Shown: positions 43,931-53,112 of the stretch, piece after piece
Numbering within the stretch: the stretch's first letter is position 1
Layout of the letters: each line of letters starts with the position of its first letter
DNA from: Neisseria montereyensis
Lineage (GTDB): Bacteria; Pseudomonadota; Gammaproteobacteria; Burkholderiales; Neisseriaceae
Direction of reading: 5' to 3'
Length of the DNA stretch: 64,000 nt
Assembly: GCF_024834045.1 (NCBI RefSeq)
Contig: NZ_JANUXW010000002.1
Coordinates: forward strand, 1 to 64,000
Program-made: the position numbers and the translations under genes
The notes under the pieces: generated by a model
What the model was told of the DNA's origin: nothing
Databases searched by the model: none
What the model saw: only the letters and a program-made list of their open reading frames with translations

Positions 43931-44707
43931 TTAGGCTAAAAAACGGGCAAAATCATGATAAACCGTGGTCACGATTTTACCGCTGCTGTCGTCGTCGGGG
44001 GCGAAATCGGCTTCGGGCAGGCCGAGCTTGGCGGCTTCCTGCTGATAAAATTGCTGTTTGGGCGGATGTCGGTTTTCGACAATATTGCGTATGCGCCTGC
44101 CGTTGGGGGTGCAGGCGGCGTAATGTAGGGCTTCTACGGCGCGGCTTTGGTGTATCACGTTGACCGGTTGGTGGGCACCGGCGATTTGGCGGCGTTTCAA
44201 TAAGCTGTTGAGCGGATGCCGCTCGATCGAATAGAGGCCGCCGAAGCGCAGAATGTCAATATTTTCAATACTGCTATTAAGAAACAGTTGTTCGGCCTGC
44301 CATACTTTGCGTGCGCTTTCGGTTTGCGGGTTCGGTGTGCTGCTTTCGCTGCATTCTCTGGCTTCGTTGCCATAAACGCCGGTACTGCTGCCGTAAACAA
44401 TATGGCCGATGCCGTATTGTTCGGCTAATGCAAGCCATGCGGCCAATACGTCGGCATATTGGGTTACGGCCGAGGGCGGCAGCAGGCAGAACCAAACGGG
44501 TTTGTCTGCCCAAGTCGGCCAAAAGTTTGCCTGAAAAGCGGCGGCTTGGTTTAAATCGGCGGCGTGTAGGTCAATCGGCAGATTGATGTCGTCAGACGTT
44601 ATGTGTCGTTTTAATGCCGATACGCGGCTGCCTTGTTCAAAAAATTTTTCTGCCAACGGCCGGCCTAAATAGCCCATGCCGAGAATGGCGCAATCGGGTG
44701 TGTTCAT
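43931..44707 (-). CDS. SDR-family NAD(P)-binding protein, YeeZ-like
   Basis: The 258-residue product starts with a Rossmann motif AILGMGYLGRPLAEKFFEQG and continues as an atypical extended SDR with GIGHIVYGSSTGVYGNEARECSESSTPNPQTESARKVWQAEQLFL and DILRFGGLYSIERHPL. The usual catalytic YxxxK is not clearly present, as in YeeZ-type proteins. Substrate and role are unknown. It has DUS-flanked ends and is separate from its neighbours. Confidence 0.82.
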   Translation of the reverse strand: MNTPDCAILGMGYLGRPLAEKFFEQGSRVSALKRHITSDDINLPIDLHAADLNQAAAFQANFWPTWADKPVWFCLLPPSAVTQYADVLAAWLALAEQYGIGHIVYGSSTGVYGNEARECSESSTPNPQTESARKVWQAEQLFLNSSIENIDILRFGGLYSIERHPLNSLLKRRQIAGAHQPVNVIHQSRAVEALHYAACTPNGRRIRNIVENRHPPKQQFYQQEAAKLGLPEADFAPDDDSSGKIVTTVYHDFARFLA

Positions 44708-44785
44708 TTTTTCAGACGGCCTTAGCTGTTTGCGGTGGTGAAAAAAGGATTGTATCGCAAAGGCGGGTTGGCTTGCCGATAGGGG

Positions 44786-45580
44786 TTATTTCCATTCGCT
44801 GCAAAACTCCGCCCAGTGTGTTTTCTCTTCGGCCAGTGTTTTCAGATAGTTTTTCAGCCGTTTGATTTCCATTTCGTATTCGTCGGCATCGAGTGCGCCG
44901 CTCATCATGCGGAAGCGCAGATACATCAGATAGGTGTTGGCGGCATCGGTTTCGCAATAGTCGCGGATGTCTTTCAGACGGCCTGCATGATAGGCTGCCC
45001 AAACTTTGCTGCCGTCCATGCCGAGTTTGCCGGGAAAACCGCAGAGCTTGGCCATGTCGTCGAGCGGTACGCTGGCGCGGGGCTGGTAGAGTGCGAGTAA
45101 GTCCATGAGGTCGCAATGGCGGTTGTGATAGCGGCTGATGTAGTTGTTCCATTTGAAATCGCGGCTGTCGCCGAAATCGCCGTCGCCGGTATCCCAATAG
45201 CGGGCGGCGGGAATGCCGTGGATGAGGGCGCGGTAGTGCAATACGGGCAAGTCGAAACCGCCGCCGTTCCAGCTGACCAGTTGCGGGGTATGGGTTTCGA
45301 TTAGATCGAAAAACTTGGCAATCATGGTTTCTTCGCTGTCGCTGGTTTCGCCGATGGTGCCGACGTGGATTTTATCCTGCCCCCAGCGCATACAGCAGGA
45401 AATGGCAACCACTTGGTGCAGGTGGTGTTGCATAAAATCGCTGCCGGTGCGGGCGCGGCGTTGCTGTTGGGCAAATGTAACCACATCGGCATCATCTACA
45501 TCTGCGGGTAAATCGTTTAACAGGCGTATGCCTTGTACATCGGGTACGGTTTCGATATCGAAAGCTAAAATAGGGTGCAT
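44786..45580 (-). CDS. Predicted 3'-5' exonuclease related to the PolB exonuclease domain
   Basis: The start is at ATG 45580 (MHPILAFDIETVPD) after GGAG; 25 more in-frame codons upstream are likely non-coding. The 264-residue product has the DEDD exonuclease motifs: ILAFDIETVPDV (Exo I, D and E), LVSWNGGGFDLPVLHYRAL (Exo II) and IRDYCETDAANTYLMYLR (Exo III, YxxxD). This matches the DNA_pol_B_exo2 family, predicted nucleases without polymerase. Function is not established; DNA or RNA processing is inferred. Confidence 0.9.
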   Translation of the reverse strand: MHPILAFDIETVPDVQGIRLLNDLPADVDDADVVTFAQQQRRARTGSDFMQHHLHQVVAISCCMRWGQDKIHVGTIGETSDSEETMIAKFFDLIETHTPQLVSWNGGGFDLPVLHYRALIHGIPAARYWDTGDGDFGDSRDFKWNNYISRYHNRHCDLMDLLALYQPRASVPLDDMAKLCGFPGKLGMDGSKVWAAYHAGRLKDIRDYCETDAANTYLMYLRFRMMSGALDADEYEMEIKRLKNYLKTLAEEKTHWAEFCSEWK

Positions 45581-45879
45581 GGCGTCGCTCCGTTGAGGGA
45601 TATGGCATTGTGGCATGAAGCGGGCGGTGCGCCAAGTGTGGCGGTAATGCCGCATGAATAGCGGTGCGGATGGTTTTTCGGTTTGGGGAATAAGAGCCGA
45701 ATCGGTGTGTTTATGTGAAAATGTTATATAAGATAATATGGTTTACTATTGTATTGTTTATGTTATTTTTACGGCAACCGCGTAAGATTTGGTACAATCG
45801 AACTTTCAAAACGTTTATGAAATCATAACATCAAGAGGTCGGGCTGGTTTTCAGACGGCCTGATGAATACGGAAATATT

Positions 45880-46749
45880 ATGAGTAAAAAGTTTTTATAT
45901 GCTACTTTGCCGGCCATCTTGCTGCCTTTATTGGCATGCGGTCAGACGCCGGTAGAAAAAAGTGAGTCCGCACCGGCGGCTTCTGCGGCTCAGTCGGCTT
46001 CTGCCGCTTCTAGTGCCGCTGCGAATACAGGTTCGGCTTCGGATGCAGGCGCCAGTTCGAGCGCTGAGTTTACGACCAATATTGATAAAAAATTGGCCAC
46101 TTCCATTAAAACCAAGCTGGAAGAGGCTTATGCCAGCCAGAACCTGAAAGTCAAAAGCGTACGGGGTACGCCGATGGACGGCCTGTATGAGGTGGTGGTG
46201 TCCGGCAAACAGATTATCTATACCGATGCCAATGCCGGCTATTTGGTTCAAGGCAGCATGCTCGACGTGAAAAACCGCAAAGACCTTACCCAAGAGCGCG
46301 TGGCCGAGTTGAATGTGGTCGATTTCAATGCGTTGCCGCTGGCTAAGGCGATTAAGGAAGTACGCGGTAATGGTAAATTAAAAGTGGCGGTATTTTCCGA
46401 TCCGGATTGTCCGTTCTGCCGCCGCTTGGAAAATGAATTTGTTAAAATGAGCGACATCACGATTTACAACTTTATGATGCCGATTGCCAGCCTGCACCCC
46501 GATGCGGCGCGAAAAGCGGAACAAATCTGGTGTCAGCCCAATCCGACCGCCGCTTGGAATACTTGGATGCGCGAAGGCAAATTGCCGCCGCAGGTGGCAA
46601 CGTGTGATAACCCCGTGGCGGAAACCACTTCATTGGGCGAACAGCTCGGCTTTAACGGTACGCCGACGCTGGTGTTCCCAAATGGCCGCAGCCAAAGCGG
46701 ATTCAGCCCGCTGCCGCAGCTTTTACAAATTATTGCCGGCAACCAATAA
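45880..46749 (+). CDS. dsbC: Thiol:disulfide interchange protein DsbC, lipoprotein form
   Basis: The 289-residue product has a lipoprotein signal peptide with lipobox LLAC, then a Ser/Ala/Gly-rich linker of about 45 residues, a DsbC dimerisation domain (about residues 65-130) and a thioredoxin-fold domain with FSDPDCPFCRRLENEF (CxxC near residue 177) and a cis-Pro GTPTLVF. It isomerises wrong disulfides in the periplasm. A membrane-tethered DsbC with an extended linker differs from the soluble E. coli protein. The gene stands alone with an uptake sequence directly upstream and a paired one downstream. Confidence 0.93.
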   Translation: MSKKFLYATLPAILLPLLACGQTPVEKSESAPAASAAQSASAASSAAANTGSASDAGASSSAEFTTNIDKKLATSIKTKLEEAYASQNLKVKSVRGTPMDGLYEVVVSGKQIIYTDANAGYLVQGSMLDVKNRKDLTQERVAELNVVDFNALPLAKAIKEVRGNGKLKVAVFSDPDCPFCRRLENEFVKMSDITIYNFMMPIASLHPDAARKAEQIWCQPNPTAAWNTWMREGKLPPQVATCDNPVAETTSLGEQLGFNGTPTLVFPNGRSQSGFSPLPQLLQIIAGNQ

Positions 46750-46770
46750 TCGGTGTCGGCAGAATGAAAC

Positions 46771-46800
46771 AGGCCGTCTGAAAACTTTTCAGACGGCCTT
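46771..46800 (+). terminator. Uptake-sequence inverted-pair terminator of dsbC
   Basis: AGGCCGTCTGAAAA and TTTTCAGACGGCCT pair almost without a loop, followed by TTTGTATT. Confidence 0.85.
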
Positions 46801-46932
46801 TGTATTCGAAGACATTGTTTCATAATAGCAGCCGCTTATCTTATTCAGTTTAAGGCCGTCTGAAAGAGCATACGCACATCTGAAATCCGCTATAATGCGC
46901 GGTTGGATAAACGGATTGTTTAGGAAAGCAAT

Positions 46933-47811
46933 ATGGCTTTTGCCTCTTTATTTACATTACTCGATGATATTGTTTCGGTATTGGATGATGTGGCCTTAAT
47001 GACCAAAATGGCCGCTAAGAAAACCGCGGGCGTGGTGGGCGATGATTTAGCCTTGAATGCCAATCAGGTTACCGGTGTGAAAGCCGATAGGGAGTTGCCG
47101 ATTGTATGGGCAGTGGCCAAAGGCTCGCTGGTGAATAAGGCGATTTTAGTGCCCGTTGCCATATTGCTGTCGGTATTTATACCGGTGTTGATTAAGCCGT
47201 TGTTATTGTTGGGCGGTGCTTTTCTTTGCTTTGAGGGTGTGGAAAAGTTATTGCACCAATATTTAAACCGCGAGACTGCCGAAGAGCCCCGTCATGCCGT
47301 CGGCGATGAACTCACCGATGAGAAAACCAAAGTTAAAGGTGCGATTCGTACCGATTTTATTCTTTCCGCCGAAATCATTATTATTGCTTTGGGCGTGGTC
47401 GAGGATTATGGTGTGGCCAGCCAAGCGGTGGTGTTGGCGATTATCGGTATTGCCATGACCGCGCTGGTATACGGCGTGGTGGCGGTTATTGTGAAAACCG
47501 ATGATTTCGGTATGTGGCTGATGAGAAAACCGAGTGCTGCCGCGCAGGCGTTGGGCAAGGGTATGATTTTGTTTATGCCGTGGTTTATGCGTGCTTTGAG
47601 TGTGATCGGCATGTTGGCGATGTTTTTGGTGGGCGGCGGTATTATTGTGCACAATTTGGATTTCGTACATCACTTCTTACATGCTTTGCATTGGGATACC
47701 GGTATCCGCAGCCATATTGCTACTTTGGTGGTGGGCGTATTGTCCGGCGCGTTGGTATGTGCCGTGGTATTGCCGCTTATGAAACTGATGGGCAAGAACG
47801 CGGCACATTAA
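46933..47811 (+). CDS. DUF808 (YedI-like) inner-membrane protein
   Basis: The 292-residue product starts MAFASLFTLLDDIVSVLDDVALMTKMAAKKTAGVVGDDLALNANQVTG, the conserved beginning of DUF808, and has about five to six membrane segments. The loop DELTDEKTKVKGAIRTDFILSAEIIIIAL is also typical. No function has been proven for the family. It follows dsbC on the same strand after a terminator and precedes lnt. Confidence 0.93.
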   Translation: MAFASLFTLLDDIVSVLDDVALMTKMAAKKTAGVVGDDLALNANQVTGVKADRELPIVWAVAKGSLVNKAILVPVAILLSVFIPVLIKPLLLLGGAFLCFEGVEKLLHQYLNRETAEEPRHAVGDELTDEKTKVKGAIRTDFILSAEIIIIALGVVEDYGVASQAVVLAIIGIAMTALVYGVVAVIVKTDDFGMWLMRKPSAAAQALGKGMILFMPWFMRALSVIGMLAMFLVGGGIIVHNLDFVHHFLHALHWDTGIRSHIATLVVGVLSGALVCAVVLPLMKLMGKNAAH

Positions 47812-47874
47812 TCATTAAAATCCAGCCGTTTTCAGACGGCCTCTCTTAACCTAACGGGTGCGGATGATGAATTT

Positions 47875-49440
47875 ATGAATCTGATACAGAAAACCGAAGT
47901 GCTTTTTCAAAAGCCGTTGTTTTATTGGCCGCTGGTGGTGGTGATTGCCGCCGCCACACCGCTGACATTCGCGCCGTATTATCATTTTTGGCTGATGCCG
48001 TTATTATTCGGCGCATTGATACGCCTCACCGAACTACGCCCGCAATATACCGTCCGCACGGCTTATCTTTTCGGCCTGATTGCTTATACCACGCAGTTTT
48101 ATTGGATTTATACCGCCTTGCATACCGTATCGGGTTTGCCCAATCTTTATGCCGTTCCGCTCACCTTCCTATTGCCCGCTTTCCTTGCCCTGTATCCGGC
48201 CGCCGCGTTTTGGCTATTGAAAAAAATCACCTTGCCACGCGCTTGGCGTATCGGTTTGGCACTGCCGATATTATGGACATTAACCGAGTTTGCCCGCGAA
48301 CGCCTGCTCACCGGCTTTGCATGGGGTGCGCTCGGTTATTCGCAGATTGCCGATAGCAGCCCGTTGGCCGGCTTCGCGCCCTTGGGCGGCATCCATTTGG
48401 TTACCTTGGCAACGGCTTTTGCCGGCGCTTGGCTGGTGTTGTTGGCGGATCAACCGCAAGGCCGTCTGAAAGAACGTATCGCCGCCGCAGTTGCCCTAAT
48501 CGCGTTATTCGCCGTCGGTTATGTGGCACGCCAAACCGACTTTACCCGGCCGGACGGCAGCACCGCTACCGTGGCATTGGCGCAGGGCAATATTCCGCAA
48601 GCGTTAAAATGGAGCCCCGAACAGTTCTACCCGACGCTAAACCGCTACTACGGGCAAATTGCCGCCACTCATGCGGATATTGTGATTTTGCCGGAAACCG
48701 CTATTCCGTTAATGCGGCAGGATTTACCCGAAGGATTAATCGATCAGTTTGCCGCACAAGCACGGCTGAACGGCAGTGCGCTGGCTATCGGCATCAGCCA
48801 ATATACTTCAGACGGCCAAAACTATGAAAACGCCGTGATTAATCTGGCCGAATACAATCCGGCCGCACCCGATGATGTGCCTTATTATGCGAAAAACCAT
48901 TTGGTGCCGTTTGGCGAATACAAACCGTTGCCGTGGCTAACCGAACCGTTATACCGCTTAATGAATATGCCGTTGGCTGATTTCCAACGCGGCGGCAGTG
49001 CGCAAAAGCCGTTTCAGATGGCCAATCAGAAAGTGGCGTTTAATATTTGCTATGAAGACGGTTTCGGCGACGAATTGATTGCCTCTGCCAAACAGGCCAG
49101 TCTATTGGCCAATGCCAGCAATATGGCTTGGTATGGCGAATCGAATGCCATGTTCCAACATTTGCAGCAATCACAAGCGCGCGCATTGGAATTGGGGCGT
49201 TATATGGTGCGCGCCACCAATACCGGTGCAACGGCGATTGTGGATCCGAAAGGGCGGGTTGTCCGCAGTATAGAACCGGATATCGATGCCGTATTGGAAG
49301 GCACTATCGAAGGCTATGAGGGGGAAACGCCTTATATGAAATTAGGCGGTTCGTGGCCGTTGGTGATATTATTAACCGTTGCGGCTGCCGTATTGTGGTT
49401 ATCGGGCAGGCGCAGAAGAAATGTTTCAGACGGCCTTTGA
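47875..49440 (+). CDS. lnt: Apolipoprotein N-acyltransferase
   Basis: The 521-residue product has about six N-terminal membrane segments (to about residue 215) followed by a periplasmic nitrilase-like domain with the Glu-Lys-Cys triad: Glu in VILPETAIP, Lys in YAKNHLVPFGEYKP and Cys in AFNICYEDGFGDE. A final membrane helix precedes the C-terminus. Lnt adds the third acyl chain to lipoproteins; this window encodes several lipoproteins (MliC-like, efflux OMF, BON, DsbC). The stop codon lies within an uptake sequence. Confidence 0.97.
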   Translation: MNLIQKTEVLFQKPLFYWPLVVVIAAATPLTFAPYYHFWLMPLLFGALIRLTELRPQYTVRTAYLFGLIAYTTQFYWIYTALHTVSGLPNLYAVPLTFLLPAFLALYPAAAFWLLKKITLPRAWRIGLALPILWTLTEFARERLLTGFAWGALGYSQIADSSPLAGFAPLGGIHLVTLATAFAGAWLVLLADQPQGRLKERIAAAVALIALFAVGYVARQTDFTRPDGSTATVALAQGNIPQALKWSPEQFYPTLNRYYGQIAATHADIVILPETAIPLMRQDLPEGLIDQFAAQARLNGSALAIGISQYTSDGQNYENAVINLAEYNPAAPDDVPYYAKNHLVPFGEYKPLPWLTEPLYRLMNMPLADFQRGGSAQKPFQMANQKVAFNICYEDGFGDELIASAKQASLLANASNMAWYGESNAMFQHLQQSQARALELGRYMVRATNTGATAIVDPKGRVVRSIEPDIDAVLEGTIEGYEGETPYMKLGGSWPLVILLTVAAAVLWLSGRRRRNVSDGL

Positions 49441-49768
49441 TAGCAGTCATAGCGGCCGTCTGAAAAACACGGTTTTAGTAGATAAGGCGTAAAAAGAACC
49501 TTAACCGTATAACGATAGAGTCTTTCCTGTGGGTAAAGCACAAGGGATACATTCTTTGCTATAATACAAACAATCCTGATAAAAACACTCAAATATTTAA
49601 AATCAATCGAAAACTTAAAAATACAAAAATTTACCTATCATGTATAGAAAATATACATAAAATTTTTGTCTAATATAAGTTAGAAGCATAGAGTTGAATA
49701 AATAATATTTAATCAAAAGCTGTCATATAAACGACAGTTCAACACATAAACATAAGGAAAGCCAACAG
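49441..49768. other. Upstream region of rpoH
   Basis: About 330 bp, AT-rich, without a gene. An uptake sequence lies near 49455. A short hairpin CTGTC / GACAG (49720-49724 and 49733-49737) sits about 30 nt before the rpoH start and would be in the mRNA leader. No clear heat-shock or sigma-70 promoter could be assigned. Confidence 0.5.
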
Positions 49769-50632
49769 ATGAAAATGAACGCCATTGCATTACCCGTACC
49801 TAGCGGTCATGGTAGCTTGGAACAATACATTCATACTGTAAACAATATTCCCATGCTTTCTGCCGAGGAAGAAACTTCTCTGGCGGAACGCCAACAAAAA
49901 GGCGATTTAGAAGCCGCTAAAAAACTGATTCTTTCACACTTGCGTGTAGTCGTATCGATTGCCCGCGGTTATGACGGCTACGGTTTGAACCAAGCCGACC
50001 TGATTCAAGAAGGCAATATCGGCCTGATGAAAGCGGTAAAACGTTTCGAGCCGACCCGTGGCGCACGCCTGTTTTCGTTTGCCGTGCATTGGATTAAAGC
50101 CGAAATTCACGAATTTATTTTGCGCAACTGGCGCTTGGTTCGTGTGGCTACCACCAAACCGCAACGTAAATTGTTCTTTAACCTGCGCAGCATGCGTAAA
50201 AATTTGAATGCTTTATCACCCAAAGAAGCCCAAGCGATTGCCGATGATTTGGGGGTAAAACTTTCAGAAGTGATGGAAATGGAACAGCGTATGACCGGTC
50301 GCGATATCGGTATTATGGCCGATAACAGCGACAATGAAGACAGCTTCGCGCCGATTGACTGGTTGGCCGACAACGATACCGAACCGACCAGCCAGATTGC
50401 CCAAAAAGCCCATTACGCATTGCAAACCGAAGGCTTGCAAAACGCCTTGGCGAAATTGGACGACCGCAGCCGCCGTATTGTCGAAAGCCGTTGGTTGCAA
50501 GATGACGGTGGTTTGACACTACACGATTTGGCTGCCGAGTATGGTGTATCTGCCGAGCGTATCCGTCAAATCGAAGCCAAAGCCATGCAAAAACTGCGCG
50601 GATTCTTGGCCGAGGAAGCCGATGCCGTATAA
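49769..50632 (+). CDS. rpoH: RNA polymerase heat-shock sigma factor RpoH (sigma-32)
   Basis: The 287-residue product is a group 3 sigma factor with region 1.2 (MLSAEEETSLAERQQKGDLEAAKKLILSHLRVVVSIARGYDGYGL), region 2 (DLIQEGNIGLMKAVKRFEPTRGARLFSFAVHWIKAEIHEFILRNWRLVRVATTKPQRKLFFNLRSMRKNL) and region 4 (LDDRSRRIVESRWLQDDGGLTLHDLAAEYGVSAERIRQIEAKAMQKLR). The RpoH box with QRKLFFNLR is present, which separates it from RpoD/RpoS. It directs heat-shock transcription. The start is preceded by TAAGGAAAG. A hairpin in the leader may affect translation. Confidence 0.96.
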   Translation: MKMNAIALPVPSGHGSLEQYIHTVNNIPMLSAEEETSLAERQQKGDLEAAKKLILSHLRVVVSIARGYDGYGLNQADLIQEGNIGLMKAVKRFEPTRGARLFSFAVHWIKAEIHEFILRNWRLVRVATTKPQRKLFFNLRSMRKNLNALSPKEAQAIADDLGVKLSEVMEMEQRMTGRDIGIMADNSDNEDSFAPIDWLADNDTEPTSQIAQKAHYALQTEGLQNALAKLDDRSRRIVESRWLQDDGGLTLHDLAAEYGVSAERIRQIEAKAMQKLRGFLAEEADAV

Positions 50633-50658
50633 CTTTTAGTTTGAATCATTTATGCAAT

Positions 50659-50696
50659 AAAAGGCCGTCTGAAAACTGTTCAGACGGCCTTTTCGT
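50659..50696. terminator. Uptake-sequence bidirectional terminator between rpoH and plsX
   Basis: AAAAGGCCGTCTGAA and TTCAGACGGCCTTTT form a perfect 15-bp stem with a 5-nt loop between convergent genes. Confidence 0.92.
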
Positions 50697-50797
50697 TAAG
50701 CCTATTATTTGATCGGATATGCTTTTAATTCAAAAGTATACCGATATTTTTAGCAGCGATATTCCTTAGACGGATAAATCCGCCTAAGGATGGCTTT

Positions 50798-51859
50798 TTA
50801 ACCGATATTGTCGGCAACGGCCGAATCATTGGCTATTTGGTTTTCAGCCAAAACTGCCAGTTGTGTGGCGACGCCTTGTTCGATTTTGGCCAAGCTGTCG
50901 GCATGGGCTTCGTGATAGGCTTCTTCCAGCGCATAAGCAAAGCCGAGTGCATCGGTGCCGCCGTGGCTTTTAACCACTACACCGCGCAAACCGAGAAAAA
51001 TAGCACCGTTGAAGCGGCGCGGGTCGAATTTGCCTTTAAAGCCTTTTAAAGCAGGCATGGCAACTAAAGCGGCCGCTTTAGTAAACAGATTGGCACTAAA
51101 TTCGTCTTTGATAGCGCCACCCATAAATTTGGCTACGCCTTCAATGGTTTTTAAGACGATATTGCCCACGAAACCATTGGCCACAATCACATCAACCGTG
51201 CCGGTGAAAATATTATTTCCTTCCACATTGCCGATAAAATTCAGCTGGGTTTGTTTTAACAATTCAAAAGTCTGTTTAACGGATTCCGTTCCCTTGATAT
51301 CTTCGGTGCCGACATTCAATAAACCGACACGCGGCGGAGTATTCTCCGGATACAGTGCCTGATAAAGTTCGCTGCCGATAATGGCAAACTGCACCAATTG
51401 CTCAGGTGTGCAATCGACATTGGCACCCAGATCCAGTATTAAAGTCATGTGATTGTCGGCAGAGGGGATGAATTTGGCAATCGCCGGCCGCTCGATGCCC
51501 GGAATGGTTTTCAATACGAATCTTGCCGTTGCCATCAGGGCGCCGGTATTGCCTGCCGATACGGCAGCTTGCGCCAAACCTTCTTTTACTTGGTTGATGG
51601 CCACGCGCAGAGAAGAATCTTTTTTGTTTTTCAATGCCAGTTGCGGAGCCTCGTCCATTTCGATGATTTGGGTGGAGTGTCGGATGGTGATACGGTCCAT
51701 CGGTGCATGTGCGGCGGTGAGGGCGGTTTTTAAAAGTTCTTCATCGCCTACCATTATCAAATGCACATTACTTTGTTGTTTCAGGAAAGCTACGGCTCCG
51801 GGAACGGTAACCTTTAAGCCGGCGTCGCCGCCCATGGCATCTACTGCCAATGTAATCAT
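50798..51859 (-). CDS. plsX: Phosphate acyltransferase PlsX
   Basis: The start is placed at ATG 51859 (MITLAVDAMGGDAG), which is preceded by GGAGAAAACC; an ATG four codons upstream overlaps this Shine-Dalgarno. The 353-residue product has the family signatures ITLAVDAMGGDAGLKVTVPGA, VSAGNTGALMA and GFVGNIVLKTIEG, and makes acyl-phosphate from acyl-ACP for phospholipid synthesis. It is third in the conserved yceD-rpmF-plsX order on the minus strand, but a phosphoribosyltransferase gene has been inserted between rpmF and plsX. Confidence 0.96.
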   Translation of the reverse strand: MITLAVDAMGGDAGLKVTVPGAVAFLKQQSNVHLIMVGDEELLKTALTAAHAPMDRITIRHSTQIIEMDEAPQLALKNKKDSSLRVAINQVKEGLAQAAVSAGNTGALMATARFVLKTIPGIERPAIAKFIPSADNHMTLILDLGANVDCTPEQLVQFAIIGSELYQALYPENTPPRVGLLNVGTEDIKGTESVKQTFELLKQTQLNFIGNVEGNNIFTGTVDVIVANGFVGNIVLKTIEGVAKFMGGAIKDEFSANLFTKAAALVAMPALKGFKGKFDPRRFNGAIFLGLRGVVVKSHGGTDALGFAYALEEAYHEAHADSLAKIEQGVATQLAVLAENQIANDSAVADNIG

Positions 51860-52206
51860 GGTTTTCTCCATATTGCTATCTGTATTTTAGCGGCATAAGG
51901 CCGTCTGAAATACCGGTTTGTTTTGTTCGAATCACTATCAGGCCGCTACCGTATTTGCTTGTTGTTTATGGCAAGGTGTGCATACGGTTGTTTTATGTGG
52001 GTGGGCATTAAGATTTGGTGTTGTGTGGTTCGTACGGATATTTTTGCGGCCTCAGGCTGCTCGGAATGTCAGCCGGATAAATAGAGTGTATCAGATCGTA
52101 AAGATCATAATAATACGGCGGAATGCGTCCGCCGGATATATATTTTTCAGACGGCTTACTCTATACCGCCGAAACGGTTGCTTGTTTGTTATGCTGCTTG
52201 GCAATG
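51860..52206. other. Gap between plsX and the phosphoribosyltransferase gene
   Basis: About 350 bp. Contains uptake sequences near 51900 and 52148. I see no gene. The region interrupts what is usually a tight yceD-rpmF-plsX operon, so plsX may have its own promoter here. Confidence 0.5.
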
Positions 52207-52737
52207 TTAATCGATTTTGGATTGTGCCGCCAAGCTGTTGTGCGCATCAATATCTTCGGCATCCCAAGGATAATTAATCCACCAGTCCGGTACGGTAATG
52301 CCGCTGAAGTAGGGCATGTCTTCCGGTATTTTGCCTGCTTTTTCTTTGATTTTTTCATGCAATACCGCTACGCCGATACCGGCAAAATCTTCTTTTGCCA
52401 ATTCGTTTAAACAAAATTCGAGTGTCACCCGGCTGTCGTCGACTTCATCAACCACCAACACGTTTTTGCCGTGCAATGATTCCGGCAGCGGATCCAGCCA
52501 TTGGATTTTTTTCACGCTGTCGGTAACCTGTCCGGCATGATCGTTATCATAATAAGCGGTGGTAACGGCATAAATGGGGATATTTAAAAAGGAGCGCAGA
52601 ATGCGTGCCGGAATAAACCCGCCGCCGCCGATGGCAATCATGGCGTCATAGTGAACACCGGAATTTTTGATTTTTACAGATAGCTGTTTGATAACACGGT
52701 GTATGTCATCATAGGTATACCAAATTTTCTTTTTCAT
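52207..52737 (-). CDS. Phosphoribosyltransferase-family protein
   Basis: The start is set at 52737 (MKKKIWYTYDDIHRVIKQLSVKI). The 176-residue product has the PRPP-binding loop NVLVVDEVDDSRVTLEFCLNEL and the AIGGGGFIPARIL element of type I PRTases. The nucleobase is not clear; similar neisserial proteins are simply called PRTases, probably acting on hypoxanthine/xanthine or guanine. It lies between rpmF and plsX in this genome. The C-terminus with WWINYPWD is as in xanthine-type PRTases. Confidence 0.85.
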   Translation of the reverse strand: MKKKIWYTYDDIHRVIKQLSVKIKNSGVHYDAMIAIGGGGFIPARILRSFLNIPIYAVTTAYYDNDHAGQVTDSVKKIQWLDPLPESLHGKNVLVVDEVDDSRVTLEFCLNELAKEDFAGIGVAVLHEKIKEKAGKIPEDMPYFSGITVPDWWINYPWDAEDIDAHNSLAAQSKID

Positions 52738-52890
52738 GATTTTAGTGCCGGAAAAGGCCGAAAAATCATACCCTGTATGGCGTGATTCAGACGGCCTCGG
52801 TTTCATTTAGGAGGCGGTTATTATGATGCAAAAAAGCCAGCAGTTGCATTAGATAGGCAATCTTCTGGCTTTCATCTGATAAAACGCGAT

Positions 52891-53070
52891 TTACTCGTCT
52901 TTGGCCTTAGCCACTTTACGGCCACGGTACATACCGTTGGGGGAAATGTGGTGCGGGCGGTGTACTTCGCCGGTTGCGCTGTCAACAGACAGAGCGGGCG
53001 CAGTCAGGGCATCGTGTGAACGGTGCATACCGCGTTTAGAGGGGGATTTTTTGTTTTGTTGAACGGCCAT
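52891..53070 (-). CDS. rpmF: 50S ribosomal protein L32
   Basis: A 59-residue protein, too small for many length cut-offs, reads [20 protein letters not shown] then ...[21 protein letters not shown] and ends KAKDE. It is the complete L32 with the conserved basic N-terminus; the zinc-binding Cys pairs of some L32 are absent, as in other Neisseria. GGAG stands 8 nt before the ATG. It follows yceD by about 40 bp on the minus strand, the conserved yceD-rpmF unit. Confidence 0.96.
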   Translation of the reverse strand: MAVQQNKKSPSKRGMHRSHDALTAPALSVDSATGEVHRPHHISPNGMYRGRKVAKAKDE

Positions 53071-53112
53071 TTCAAGCTCCTAAAATATAAAACTGTAAAA
53101 CTATAAAACCGG

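Noticed and set aside
47925-48827. Long alternative frames inside lnt
   Set aside because: They are out-of-frame shadows; the lnt frame has the full catalytic triad and membrane segments.
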